Source: CAVOGJ01 sp963700865 (GTDB taxonomy: Bacteria > Planctomycetota > Planctomycetia > Pirellulales > Pirellulaceae). From it: a stretch of DNA of 64,000 bases. Shown here one piece after another: positions 17,614-26,295 of this stretch. The translations under genes were made by a program, and so were the position numbers. The DNA lies in assembly GCA_963700865.1 (NCBI GenBank), contig CAVOZC010000017.1:62001-126000 (forward strand). The letters run 5' to 3'. The notes beneath the pieces were generated by a model that worked only from the letters and a program-made list of their open reading frames with translations, ran no database searches and was not told the origin of the DNA. How positions within the stretch are numbered: the stretch's first letter is position 1; every line of letters starts with the position of its first letter.

Positions 17614-18594
17614 ATGAAGATCTTCACGCGAACCCTGTTATTGATTTGCTCCTTGTGCGTTCTTAAAACGCCAGCGGCATTCGGTTACTTGGGCAGCTTT
17701 GAACCGGCCGACGGTTACACGCTGTCTGCGATTCCCGGCACACCGCCGTCGGTCTTCACCGACGTCACTTATTACAACGCGGGTCAATCCGGCGCCAATG
17801 CGGGCGGAGGCCTGCCAGCCCAGATTCCATTTAACACGGGTGGCTGGCGGCTTCGTTCCGAGCCGGGCGCCTTCTATCAGACATCGGCCATTCGCAATGC
17901 CTGGCTGGGCGCGACGCCCCCCTACCCCGCTTCGGTGGGACCGTTCGGGACACCCGTCTACATCGTGGGGAACCACTTCGGCGGCCGCACCGGTTTCTCA
18001 GCGCTTGCGCTCCGCAACGATACGGTGGCTCCGATTGGCCCCCTGGAGTACGACTATTATCTCGACACGTATGACTTTGGCGGTCCGATCCCCAACAGTG
18101 GCATCGTCTCGACAAACTTTTATTTCTGTCCCAACCCTGTCGATCAGTTTTCAACCGAGAAGTTCATCATGTCGTTCGTCGACACCAGTGGCAGCATCGG
18201 TATGCAGTTGGGCTACACGCGAGATAACCAAGTCTACTGGCGACCCGGAAGCTCGGGCGCCTGGAACTACCCCGGCATCCAAGCCGATTCGACGAATTAC
18301 GACGGGTTTCAAGTTGACATCAATTTGAACAACAACACCTTTGCTCTGAATTATTTCGACGTGTCGACCAGCCTGACTTCGACGCTGGCCGCCGCGGGAA
18401 CTCCGCTCGGCAATCCCATGTCGGACCTGACGCGACTGCGCTGGTGGCTGGACGATCAAACGATTTTGGGCGTGGGCGGCAAGAACTTCTTTGATGATTT
18501 CAGCTTTCGCGTCGTGCCCGAACCGTCGAGCGGGCTCCTCGCGCTGATCGCGGCCTGCTTTATTGGTCGACTGCGGCGCGGCTGGGCAGTCTGA
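17614..18594 (+). CDS. PEP-CTERM sorting-domain protein, 326 aa
   Basis: The signal peptide MKIFTRTLLLICSLCVLKTPAAFG starts at 17614 behind an AAAGAGAG stretch. The mature domain is rich in Tyr, Gly, Asn and Phe (YDYYLDTYDFGG, NFYFCPNPVDQF, FFDDFSFRVVPEPSS), a sandwich-like composition shared by planctomycete exported proteins of unknown ligand. The C-terminus (VPEPSSGLLALIAACFIGRLRRG) is a standard PEP-CTERM anchor. A longer frame from 17461 exists but overlaps the previous gene and lacks a signal peptide at its start. Repeat array 2 starts ~80 bp after its stop, as array 1 follows the first PEP-CTERM gene. Confidence 0.85.
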   Translation: MKIFTRTLLLICSLCVLKTPAAFGYLGSFEPADGYTLSAIPGTPPSVFTDVTYYNAGQSGANAGGGLPAQIPFNTGGWRLRSEPGAFYQTSAIRNAWLGATPPYPASVGPFGTPVYIVGNHFGGRTGFSALALRNDTVAPIGPLEYDYYLDTYDFGGPIPNSGIVSTNFYFCPNPVDQFSTEKFIMSFVDTSGSIGMQLGYTRDNQVYWRPGSSGAWNYPGIQADSTNYDGFQVDINLNNNTFALNYFDVSTSLTSTLAAAGTPLGNPMSDLTRLRWWLDDQTILGVGGKNFFDDFSFRVVPEPSSGLLALIAACFIGRLRRGWAV

Positions 18595-18674
18595 CCGGAC
18601 ACTCCGCTCATGCTGCTGGCAGCCGACTTGCACCACCTCGACCGACAACGGTGGACGGCGTGGCAGCACTAAAC

Positions 18675-19113
18675 ATGGCTGGGGCTTCCAGCCAAAGTCT
18701 TCCCCGTGGCTGGGGCTTCCAGCCACGGTCATGGAGTGCGGCGATCCTTCGCCGCTTTGGCCAGTACGCGGGTTGGGCCGGCGAGTGCACGAGTTTGGCC
18801 GTCTGGTGGTGGGCCGGCTTGGTCGACGGGGGCTGGGACTGCCAACCACCCTCTGCGCCGTGGCTGGGACTGCCAACCACCCTCTGCGCCGTGGCTGGGG
18901 CTTCCAGCCACGGTCCTTACCCCGTTCCCAAGTCTGGCGACTTCGGCTACCTGCCCGTGGCTGGGGCTTCCAGCCACAGTCCTTACCCCGTTCCCAAATC
19001 TGGCGACTTCGGCTACCTGCCCGTGGCTGGGGCTTCCAGCCACAGTCCTTACCCCGTTCCCAAGTCTGGCGACTTCGGCTACCTGCCCGTGGCTGGGACT
19101 TCCAGCCACAGTC
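18675..19113. repeat. Repeat array 2: two short palindromes, a 30-bp tandem pair and four 66-bp units
   Basis: Short TGGCTGGGGCTTCCAGCCA palindromes occur at about 18675 and 18705. Near 18831-18890 a 30-bp unit (GTGGCTGGGACTGCCAACCA plus CCCTCTGCGCC) is present twice. Full 66-bp units start at 18891, 18957, 19023 and 19089, matching array 1 except for CTGCCC versus CGCCC at the junction. Long frames on both strands across this region are by-products of the stop-free period. Confidence 0.93.
18731..18756 (+). repeat. Second dispersed repeat family, copy 2
   Basis: The 26 nt are identical to the reverse complement of 11361-11386. The internal dyad is GGCGA-TCCT-TCGCC. It is embedded among the TGGCTGG palindromes, so the two repeat families travel or accumulate together. 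Confidence 0.85.
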
Positions 19114-19224
19114 TTCCCCGCCACACCGTCATCCGCACCCGACGGGGGCAAGATGCCCCAGCCACGAAAAGAGCGCGCTCCCGAGTGTGTCGATGGAGCA
19201 CAGCGCCCCGCTCGCTCGCAGACC

Positions 19225-19238
19225 TGCGACGCGTCGCA
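19225..19238. promoter_or_regulatory. Perfect 14-bp palindrome upstream of the hsp20 promoter
   Basis: TGCGACGCGTCGCA reads the same on both strands. Its centre is about 55 bp upstream of the sigma-54 element at 19286, a suitable place for an activator dimer. Binding is inferred from symmetry and location only. Confidence 0.4.
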
Positions 19239-19285
19239 TGGCGGCATCTGAGGACGTCCTGATCATGCTGCGCACTGGGCGCGAT

Positions 19286-19300
19286 TGGCACGACGTTTGC
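19286..19300 (+). promoter_or_regulatory. Sigma-54 (-24/-12) promoter of hsp20
   Basis: TGGCACGACGTTTGC matches the consensus TGGCACG-N4-TTGC at every defined position, with exactly ten bases between the GG and GC doublets. Transcription would start near 19312, giving an ~88-nt leader before the hsp20 ATG at 19400. Confidence 0.78.
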
Positions 19301-19328
19301 CCATGATTGAACTTGCGAGAGACGGCCG

Positions 19329-19349
19329 CGGATGACAGGGTGTCATCCG
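19329..19349 (+). promoter_or_regulatory. Stem-loop in the hsp20 leader
   Basis: CGGATGACA (19329-19337) pairs perfectly with TGTCATCCG (19341-19349) around a GGG loop. A second small hairpin, CCAGG (19372-19376) with CCTGG (19383-19387), touches the ribosome-binding site GGAGGAGG at 19386-19393. The structures do not match CIRCE. A role in leader stability or temperature control is conjecture. Confidence 0.45.
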
Positions 19350-19399
19350 GGTGAGCCAGAGCAATGCAGGGCCAGGTCAGCGCCTGGAGGAGGTGTGTG

Positions 19400-19849
19400 A
19401 TGTTACCGTCAATTGTTCCTTGGAGGCAGAGGATTCCGTCCACGTTTTCGCGATTTGGCGAGGATATGGAAGAGTTGATGGAACGTTTTTTTGACCAAGC
19501 GGGTAACGGCTGGAACGTCGGCAATTTTGCACCGACCGTTAATTTTGCCGAGACCGAGACGGGCTTTGAGGTGACGGCCGAGCTTCCCGGCATGAAACCG
19601 GAAGAAGTGAATGTCGAAATCCGTGACGGCAGCCTGTGGATCAGCGGCGAAAAAACGGAGGAGATGGAGGAGAAGGGAAAGACCTTCCACAAGATCGAAC
19701 GCCGGACGGGCGAGTTCCGTCGCGTGATTCCCTTCGCCGTGCCAGTGGATGAAGGCAAGGTGGACGCGATCTTTGAGCATGGCATCTTGAAGATCACCGT
19801 TCCCAAGAGCGAAGTGGTCAAGGCGAAGAAGATCAAAGTCAAGGGTTAA
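19400..19849 (+). CDS. hsp20: Small heat-shock protein Hsp20/alpha-crystallin family
   Basis: The 149 aa product has a complete alpha-crystallin domain: PTVNFAETETGFEVTAELPG, then MKPEEVNVEIRDGSLWISGE, then the L9-type motif GILKITVPKS, and a basic C-terminal tail. It is an ATP-independent cytosolic holdase that binds unfolding proteins during stress. GGAGGAGG at 19386-19393 fixes the ATG at 19400; an upstream in-frame start at 19364 is poorer. The gene is monocistronic and converges with the photolyase fusion, whose reading frame overlaps its last bases. A near-perfect sigma-54 promoter precedes it, an unusual control for hsp20, which is normally under sigma-32, HrcA or plain sigma-70. Confidence 0.95.
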   Translation: MLPSIVPWRQRIPSTFSRFGEDMEELMERFFDQAGNGWNVGNFAPTVNFAETETGFEVTAELPGMKPEEVNVEIRDGSLWISGEKTEEMEEKGKTFHKIERRTGEFRRVIPFAVPVDEGKVDAIFEHGILKITVPKSEVVKAKKIKVKG

Positions 19850-22326
19850 GCACCTTCTCCGCTTGAAGTGAACGGCTGGCAAGGTTCGCAACCGCCAGCC
19901 GTTCTCGCTTTGGTGGCGCTAGCGAACAGCCCCAACATCCTGCCGGCCGCCGCCATCCCACTCAAAAAGGCACCTTCCACGCGTGGTCCCCCGCACCAGT
20001 CGCCACAGGCGGCGACCGCCCGAGACGGTCGAACAAGCACATTTCGGTCCGCGGTTCGGTAGGCAAGGCAAATCGCCAACGATGAGCCGCGGAGGAATTG
20101 ACGGCGACCGGTGGCAGCCCCGTTGCCTCCCACATGGCTTTCGTCAAGTGGTCCGCCGCGTCGGTCGCGGCGTCCTCCAGGTGCGTGTGGCTCCACGTCG
20201 GCGAGGCGTGGAGCACCCAGGTGTCAACGACCGCGGCTCGTCCCGGCTTGCTGCGGTCGCGGGCCAGCCATGCGAGCGGCGAATCTTGCACAAAGGCCGC
20301 AGCGTAATCGCACGGCAACGGCTCTTCCAAAGCCAGCATGACGGCCCAGCAGGCGAGCATCGGCGTCGAGCCGGCTCGCTCGGCCAGCCGAGGCACGTCG
20401 GACAACAGTTTCGCCGCCTGCGGTGCAGGTGCAGAGACAATGGCGGCGGTGAATTCGCCCAGCTCGCTGCCGTCCTCGGCCGCCAAACGCCAGCCATGAT
20501 CGATTCGCTGCAGTGGAGCCACCGGGGTACCCAACCGCACGTCCAGTCCCGCTGCCAGATGCTGGCAGATACGGTTCATCGTCGGGACGCCCACATAGCG
20601 TGTCGTGGCTGACTTTTCGGCGACGACCCGCCCGTCGTTCAATACGACGATACGGCCCCGCCAAGGTCGCAGCAGGCCGTCGTGTTCCCACGATTCGACA
20701 TAGCGACGAAAATGGGGATTGCGGACGGTAAAGTACTGCGCACCGTGATCAAATCGCAGTCCCGTTGCGGTCCGACGGGTGGCCATGCGCCCGCCCGCCC
20801 CGCGGCTCTTCTCAAACACCGTCACCTGGCAGCCATGATCGGCGAGCGTACGGGCGGCGAAGAGCCCTGCCAGGCCGGCTCCGACGACCGCCACGCGGGG
20901 CACCGGCTCGCGGAGCGGCCGCTTGACGAGCCGGCGATATTTCTGAGGATCCAGCCGCGTGGCGTGCTGCTGGGTCGAGCGATCGCGGACGGTGCCAAAC
21001 ACGGGTCGCGGCGGGGGAAAGGGGCGGTCAAATTGACCCAGGCACCAGAGGATGCCGCCATAAGACGCGGGGTCCTGACCATCCAGCGCGTACCGATGAT
21101 TCAGGTCCAACATCGTGGACAACGCCGAGCGAGGGTTGGGGGTCCAGTGGAGAAGCGCCTTGCCCCAGGTCATCCGTACGTTGTTGTGCAGTTCGCCGTG
21201 GATCAGCAGCGAATGTTGGGCCGCGTCCCAGAGGGGATCGCCGCTTTGCCCTCGAGCCAACGTTTCCCAGGAAAGCAGCACCGGTCGCGGGTCCGACGCA
21301 TGTTCGGTGAGCGTCGCCAAGGCCCAGGCTGGCAGCGCGGACGTCTGTCCGTGATCAGGTCGATGAAAGCAAAAATGATAGGCCATCTCCCGCCAGATCA
21401 GCAGTTCATCGAGGAATTTCTCGGCACCCTCGTGGTCGCAGGCCGCCGCCTCGCGAGCGATGCGGAAGGGAGACACCATGCCGTAATGCAGGTACGGTGA
21501 CATGCGGCTAACGCCATCGACAAGCGCATCGTTGCGCAGCCGCGCATAATCGGCCAACCCGCGCTGCTTAAATTTCTCCCAACGATGATAACCGGCGGTC
21601 GATCCGCCCGGCGAGTGCGGCACGGGGCCGATCGCGTGGTCGATCGCACAACGGCTGACCAGTTCCGCCAGGTCCGCTTTCTGCAGATCGAGCGGTTTGA
21701 ACGGCAGGTTGCCGGGCCATACCGGGCCCACCTGGGATTCGATGGGAACGTACGACCGTGAGATGCGTTCGGCGTAATGAGTTTGCGTGGCATGACGATA
21801 GGCGAACGCCCGTTCGTACGCCTTGCCAACCAGTTGCATGGGCACCACACAGGCCGTGTCGACCGCGATGACGGGTCTTTGCGTCTGGCGACCGAGGGCC
21901 ATGGCCCAGCTGCGGAGCGGCTCGACGGGCATGTCTTCGGTTACAATCACGGCACTGCGGAGTGCGAGCTCCTTCAGATAGGCACCACGCTGCGCCGCGT
22001 CCGCTCCAGGTGAAAGATATAGCCGACGTTGCGGGCCACGATTGCGGCTTGCACGTCTCGCGCTGCCTCCAGTTGGAAGATATGGTGTCGATCCGAGGCA
22101 TAGGGATAGCGCTCGGAAAGGGCCTGGTACACCAAGACTGGCAACCGCCACGCATTGCCGACCGCAATGGCGGCGTCCAAGGCGGGGTTTTCGTCAACCC
22201 GGAGGGCGGTTCGCATCCAATAGAGGACATACTCGCCGCGCTTCACGGACGCGGCGTTGACGCCCGCGCCCGCTCCCCCAGCCAATCGGGAAACACGCGG
22301 ACGACTTCGGCCAGGGAGGTTACCAT
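19846..22326 (-). CDS. Class II CPD photolyase fused to a renalase-like FAD oxidoreductase (three frameshifts)
   Basis: The N-terminal ~465 residues are a class II photolyase: GEYVLYWMRTALRVDENPAL, HGELHNNVRMTWGKALL, LDLNHRYALDGQDPASYGGI, then WCLGQFDRP and FGTVRDRS. The C-terminal ~350 residues begin with a Rossmann dinucleotide motif, VAVVGAGLAGLFAARTLADHG, then FEKSRGAGGRMATRR and FDHGAQYFT. They end with ACGDWCGGPRVEGAFLSG, matching the renalase-like/COG3380 amine-oxidase fold. The linker RLVKRPLREPVPR lies in one continuous frame (19962-22151), so the fusion does not depend on frame joining. Frames change near 22250, 22005 and 20022; the most natural start is the ATG at 22326 (MVTSLAEVVRVFPDWLGERA). 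The photolyase repairs cyclobutane dimers with light and FADH2; the second domain might supply reduced flavin or oxidise a nucleotide by-product, which is speculative. The end overlaps the hsp20 stop. Confidence 0.85.
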
Positions 22327-22537
22327 TAGGGGTTTGCCTTACCAGAGACACTGCGATCGAATACGCGTGTCGGTTTCATTCTCACGCATCCTGGGCAGCA
22401 TGACCACCAGCCGTTCGTCTGGCGGGCGGAGCATCGTCGCAACCTATTCCGGGAGGACGGCCCTTGCGGATGGCCGAATCGGCGATAAGCTGCGGACGCA
22501 TGCTTAGTTCCCGCACAAGGTCGTTTCGCCTTAACGG

Positions 22538-23053
22538 TTGAATCCTGAGAAGGGGCAACGATGGCATGCGCAGACATCCATTCCTCGAGTTAGCAGAAAT
22601 AGCTTGCAGACGCACGAAGCATTCATGCAGCAGGCGGTGAACCTCGCCAACGGCAATCGGCGAGCTCCGTTCGCCGCGATCCTGATCCACCGAAATACCG
22701 GAGAGGTCGTGGCGGAAGGCCTGAATCAATCTAAGTCGAGTCCTATTCTGCACGGGGAGATGGACGCCATCCAGCGCTATGCACGTTCCGGCGAGACCGG
22801 CTGGACCGAGTTGCGTCTGTATACCACGGCCGAGCCCTGCTGTATGTGTATGGGAGCGATTCTGTGGGCACGTATTCCCGAAGTCATTTATGGGACCTCG
22901 ATTCCACGATTGATCGAACTCGGGTGGGATCAAGTGCACTTGCGCGCCGAGCAAGTCGCGTTAGCCGCCGATTTCACGTCATGCCGAATCGAAGGAGGCG
23001 TTCTTGCCGAGGAATGCGACGGTCTTTTTCGCAACGCGCGATCGCATACATAA
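22538..23053 (+). CDS. Zinc-dependent nucleoside/cytidine-type deaminase
   Basis: Both zinc motifs of the cytidine-deaminase superfamily are present: HGEMDAI (HxE, ligand histidine and catalytic glutamate) and EPCCMCMGAI (PCxxC, two cysteine ligands). Overall layout (PFAAILIHRNTGEVVAEGLN, TELRLYTTAEPCCMC, VIYGTSIPRL) resembles the guanine deaminase/tRNA-adenosine deaminase-like branch of about 155-160 aa. It would deaminate a free base or nucleoside in the cytosol; substrate cannot be assigned. The start is uncertain: the frame opens at TTG 22538, with ATG at 22625 just before the conserved core. It stands alone between the divergent photolyase gene and the sugar cassette. Confidence 0.82.
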   Translation: MNPEKGQRWHAQTSIPRVSRNSLQTHEAFMQQAVNLANGNRRAPFAAILIHRNTGEVVAEGLNQSKSSPILHGEMDAIQRYARSGETGWTELRLYTTAEPCCMCMGAILWARIPEVIYGTSIPRLIELGWDQVHLRAEQVALAADFTSCRIEGGVLAEECDGLFRNARSHT

Positions 23054-23251
23054 TCTCGCGATTTACGCTGTGGCAGGCATCGTCCGCCGCAACGCACGAA
23101 CGCCGCCGTACCCACGATATGTCACTCGCTTGCCAACGAAGCGAGAAAGCCACCTGGCGTCAATGGGCCAACCAGCCTTTCGTCGATCGCCCGAAACGGC
23201 TACAACGCGTTAAGGCCAAGCAGGTCACATCAAGGGAAGGAATGGGCGTAA

Positions 23252-24552
23252 ATGGCGAAGCAATTATTATTTGATCACGCAGATTATCGCGAGTTGACGT
23301 CGGAAGAACTGGCGCTGCTGCAGCAGGGTTATCTCAAGGCCATCGACGCACTGAGGAAGAACCTCACCGCGAAGGGATTTACGGCTTGCTCACTGAATGA
23401 CAATCAAGTCTACGGCACCGACGTGAATTATCGAGCCGTGTGGGCACGCGATGGCTGCAAGTCGATTATTTGGACGCTTGATCTGGATGATGCCGATATC
23501 CGCGAATGTCAGTCGGCGACGCTGCGTACGCTGTTGTCACACCAAGCGCCCAGCGGACAGATACCCAGCAATGTGACGATTGATAATGAACAGCCCGAAT
23601 ATGCGGGTGTGGGCGGCATCACTTCCATCGACAGTGGTCTCTGGTTGTTGTTGGCCGTGTGGCAGTATGCCGAAGCAACCGGTGACTGGTCCATCGCCGA
23701 GGAATTTCGCCATCAGCTCCAACGCACGATGGACTGGCTGAGCGCCACGATTCCAACAATTGTGGCTTGCTGGAGATTCCTGAGGCGGGCGATTGGACAG
23801 ACCTCTTCGCACGCAGTTATCACGTGCTCTATGACGAAGTCTTATGGCAACGCTGCCTGGGTTGTTACGCCAATATCTTACGGCATTTTGGCGATAGCGA
23901 CCGAGCGGCGGATTACGAGCGCTGGTCGGAGCACGTGCGACGGGTTATCCTCCGCAGTTTCTGGCCCTCGACCAATTCAAATCAAGACGATGGCTTGCCC
24001 AGCTTCAGCGACGTGCAGTTTGCCTTAGGCGACGCAAGATACCTCGTCGCCGAAATCTCACCGTTCAGTTTCAGCTGGCGCTGCGATGTGTATGGCAATT
24101 TGCTGGCATTCCTGACGAACACCTTGGACAAGGATCGAGCGATGAATACCTTTCGCTTCCTGTGGGGCGTCGGCGCTAACCAGCCAGGTCCCGTCAAGTG
24201 TCTGTATCCACCGGTTCAGGCAGGCGACCCCGAGTGGCGGCCTTATTTCACGGTCAATATGCTCAATCTACCGAACCATTACCATAATGGTGGCATTTGG
24301 CCATTTATTGGCGGCTTGTGGGTACGGTACATCCACAAACTCGGCATGCCGCAGATCGCCCGCCGCGAACTGGTGAACCTGGCACGCTTGTGCGCGATGG
24401 GCGTTTCCCAGGAGTGGGAATTTAATGAATGGCACCATGGGGAAACCGGTCGCCCCATGGGCAAGGCGTTCCAAACCTGGTCCGCGGCCAGTTTTGTCAA
24501 GGCCTGCCACGCTTTGCATCTCGATCCCGAACACATCGATGACCACCTGTAG
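23252..24552 (+). CDS. (alpha/alpha)6-barrel glycoside hydrolase, amylo-alpha-1,6-glucosidase-like (one frameshift)
   Basis: GGAAGGA just upstream fixes the ATG at 23252. Joined across a break near 23750, the protein is ~433 aa. Motifs are TDVNYRAVWARDGCKSIIWT, SHQAPSGQIPSNV, CGLLEIPEAGDWTDLF, SPFSFSWRCDVYGN, GGIWPFIGGLWVRY and FNEWHHGETGRPMG. They match the glycogen-debranching/GH63/GH15-like alpha-helical barrels in which an Asp and a Glu act by inversion; candidate acids are in EAGDWTD and EWEFNEW. An alkaline-invertase-like or sugar-hydrolase role is possible because the next two genes make a sucrose- or mannosylfructose-type disaccharide. Exact specificity is unknown. A terminator hairpin overlaps its stop. 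Confidence 0.72.
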
Positions 24553-24574
24553 CAGGAGGTGGGAAGTTTTTTTT
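24543..24574 (+). terminator. Rho-independent terminator after the glycosidase
   Basis: CCACCT (24543-24548) pairs with AGGTGG (24557-24562); eight T residues follow at 24567-24574. The hairpin overlaps the stop codon at 24550-24552. It would end the glycosidase transcript before the glycosyltransferase gene. Confidence 0.6.
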
Positions 24575-24927
24575 CACTTCAGTTGTCGAACGCGTCGCGC
24601 CCCCATGCACCACAATACAGGGCTTATCCCACGGTGAATTCTTGTCATCCGCGTCGGGTCTGCCGATTCCGCACCAACTGTGGGTTGCGACACGACCGCA
24701 AAGCCGCATAATGAAGTCAGTCGTGGAACATGGCTGTCCGCGGGCGATTTACTCAAGCGGCTAGCGTCGCGATTCCTGCCCGCACCCAGTGATTACCGCA
24801 CGGTCGCAATCATCACGGGGAATTGTCGCTGAGCGAGCTCATCGCTCGCCTCGGCGCGGCGCTCCAATGATTCCGTCGTCGCCACGCAACCTCGGAATCA
24901 ATGCACACTTCTGAAAGGAGGTCACCT
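24575..24927 (+). other. Intergenic region upstream of the glycosyltransferase
   Basis: About 350 bp without a gene that I can support. The last bases hold a perfect Shine-Dalgarno, AAAGGAGGT at 24914-24922, five bases before a GTG. This selects GTG 24928 rather than ATG 24901, because the latter would place the signal inside the gene. Confidence 0.6.
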
Positions 24928-26295
24928 GTGGACACTCAGAGGTACCGCAGAATTATGATGATCTCGACGCATGGATATGTGTCGACCCAACCCGAATTCG
25001 GGAAACCGGACACGGGCGGACAGGTCGTCTACGTGTTGGAATTAGCCAAGTGCCTGGCGCGATTGGGCTATGAGGTGGACATTTATACCCGCCGTTTTGA
25101 AGATCAACCCGAGCAAGATGTCATCAATGAACGCGTACGCGTGCTGCGAGTTCCTTGCGGTGGCGATGCCTTTATTCCCAAGGAAACGCTCTGCGAGCAC
25201 TTACCCGAGTGGGTCGAAAACGCCTCTGAATTTATCAGAGACAATCGCCTGCGGTACGCGTTTATTAATAGCCATTACTGGGATGCCGGGCTCGCTGGTC
25301 AGGCTCTAGCGAACCAACTGGAGATTCCTCACCTGCATACCCCCCACTCGATTGGTGCCTGGAAACGAGACAATATGGACGGCGATCCGGCGGTCTTGGA
25401 AGCCAAATACAACTTTCGCCGACGCATACGCGAGGAAAAAGTCATCTACGACGAGTGTGATGTGCTGATCGCAACGACACCGCAACAACGTGACATCCTC
25501 AAGGCCAGCGAATACGATGTGCCGATTGGAAAAATCCATGTCATTCCGCCTGGCTATGATGACTCGAGATTCTTCCCGGTTTCTATCGCCTCTCGGCAGG
25601 CGCTCAAGCAGAACTTGGATGCGGAAGGACCGGTGGTTCTGGCCCTGGGACGAATGGCGCATAACAAGGGCTACGACCTGTTGATCCGATCCCTGCCGAT
25701 CGTGCTTAAACGGATCCCCGATGTGCGGCTGCTGCTGGCCGTCGGTTCCACCGATCCCAATCCGGCCGAATTGGACCAAATCAATCAACTTCGCGAACTC
25801 ACCCGCGAGCTCGCCATCGAGAAGGCCGTTGTTTTTCACGACTATATTCCCGATGACTTGCTCCCAGATTATTATCGGGTCGCCGACGTCTTCGCGCTTT
25901 GCAGCCGTTACGAACCCTTCGGGATGACCGCCGTGGAAGCGATGGCTTGCGGCACACCAACCGTCGTCACCACGGAGGGTGGACTTTGGGAACATGTCAT
26001 CTGGGGGCTTGAGGCAATCTACGCCAACCCTTTCGATCCCGAAGCCTATGGGCATGCGATTGCCGATATCCTCAGGTATCCTCAAGTCGCTGCCCAACTG
26101 GCAAAGCATGGATCGCAAAAGGCTCGCGCTCGGTTTACCTGGACGGGCGTCGCGCACCAAGTCATTCATTTGTTGGAGATGGCCGAACCGCGGCTGCACG
26201 TCGACTCGGATGCAACGCCTCCCACGGGCCCCCGCGCCGCGTGGGCGGTTGACCCATCCGAGGAAGAACTGTGGAAAACCGTTTCGTCATCATAA
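24928..26295 (+). CDS. GT4-family glycosyltransferase: sucrose-phosphate or mannosylfructose-phosphate synthase
   Basis: The protein (455 aa) opens with MMISTHGYVSTQPEFGKPD and TGGQVVYVLELAKCLARLGY, a glycine-rich loop typical of sucrose-phosphate-synthase-type GT-B enzymes. Then come YTRRFEDQPEQDV, FINSHYWDAGLAG, HLHTPHSIGAWK and GYDDSRFFPV. The donor site is EPFGMTAVEAMACGTPTVVT (E-x7-E). The enzyme should transfer a hexose from a nucleotide sugar to fructose-6-phosphate. The wording of several motifs recalls Agrobacterium mannosylfructose-phosphate synthase (MfpsA) as much as plant or cyanobacterial SPS, so donor (UDP-Glc or GDP-Man) is open. The 3' end overlaps the phosphatase gene by 25 bp, coupling the two steps. 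Confidence 0.85.
   Translation: MDTQRYRRIMMISTHGYVSTQPEFGKPDTGGQVVYVLELAKCLARLGYEVDIYTRRFEDQPEQDVINERVRVLRVPCGGDAFIPKETLCEHLPEWVENASEFIRDNRLRYAFINSHYWDAGLAGQALANQLEIPHLHTPHSIGAWKRDNMDGDPAVLEAKYNFRRRIREEKVIYDECDVLIATTPQQRDILKASEYDVPIGKIHVIPPGYDDSRFFPVSIASRQALKQNLDAEGPVVLALGRMAHNKGYDLLIRSLPIVLKRIPDVRLLLAVGSTDPNPAELDQINQLRELTRELAIEKAVVFHDYIPDDLLPDYYRVADVFALCSRYEPFGMTAVEAMACGTPTVVTTEGGLWEHVIWGLEAIYANPFDPEAYGHAIADILRYPQVAAQLAKHGSQKARARFTWTGVAHQVIHLLEMAEPRLHVDSDATPPTGPRAAWAVDPSEEELWKTVSSS

Noticed and set aside
23252..24552. GH100 alkaline invertase
   Set aside because: Neighbouring genes suggest it, but the motifs (VWARDG, SGQIPSNV, NEWHHGETG) fit debranching-enzyme-type barrels better.
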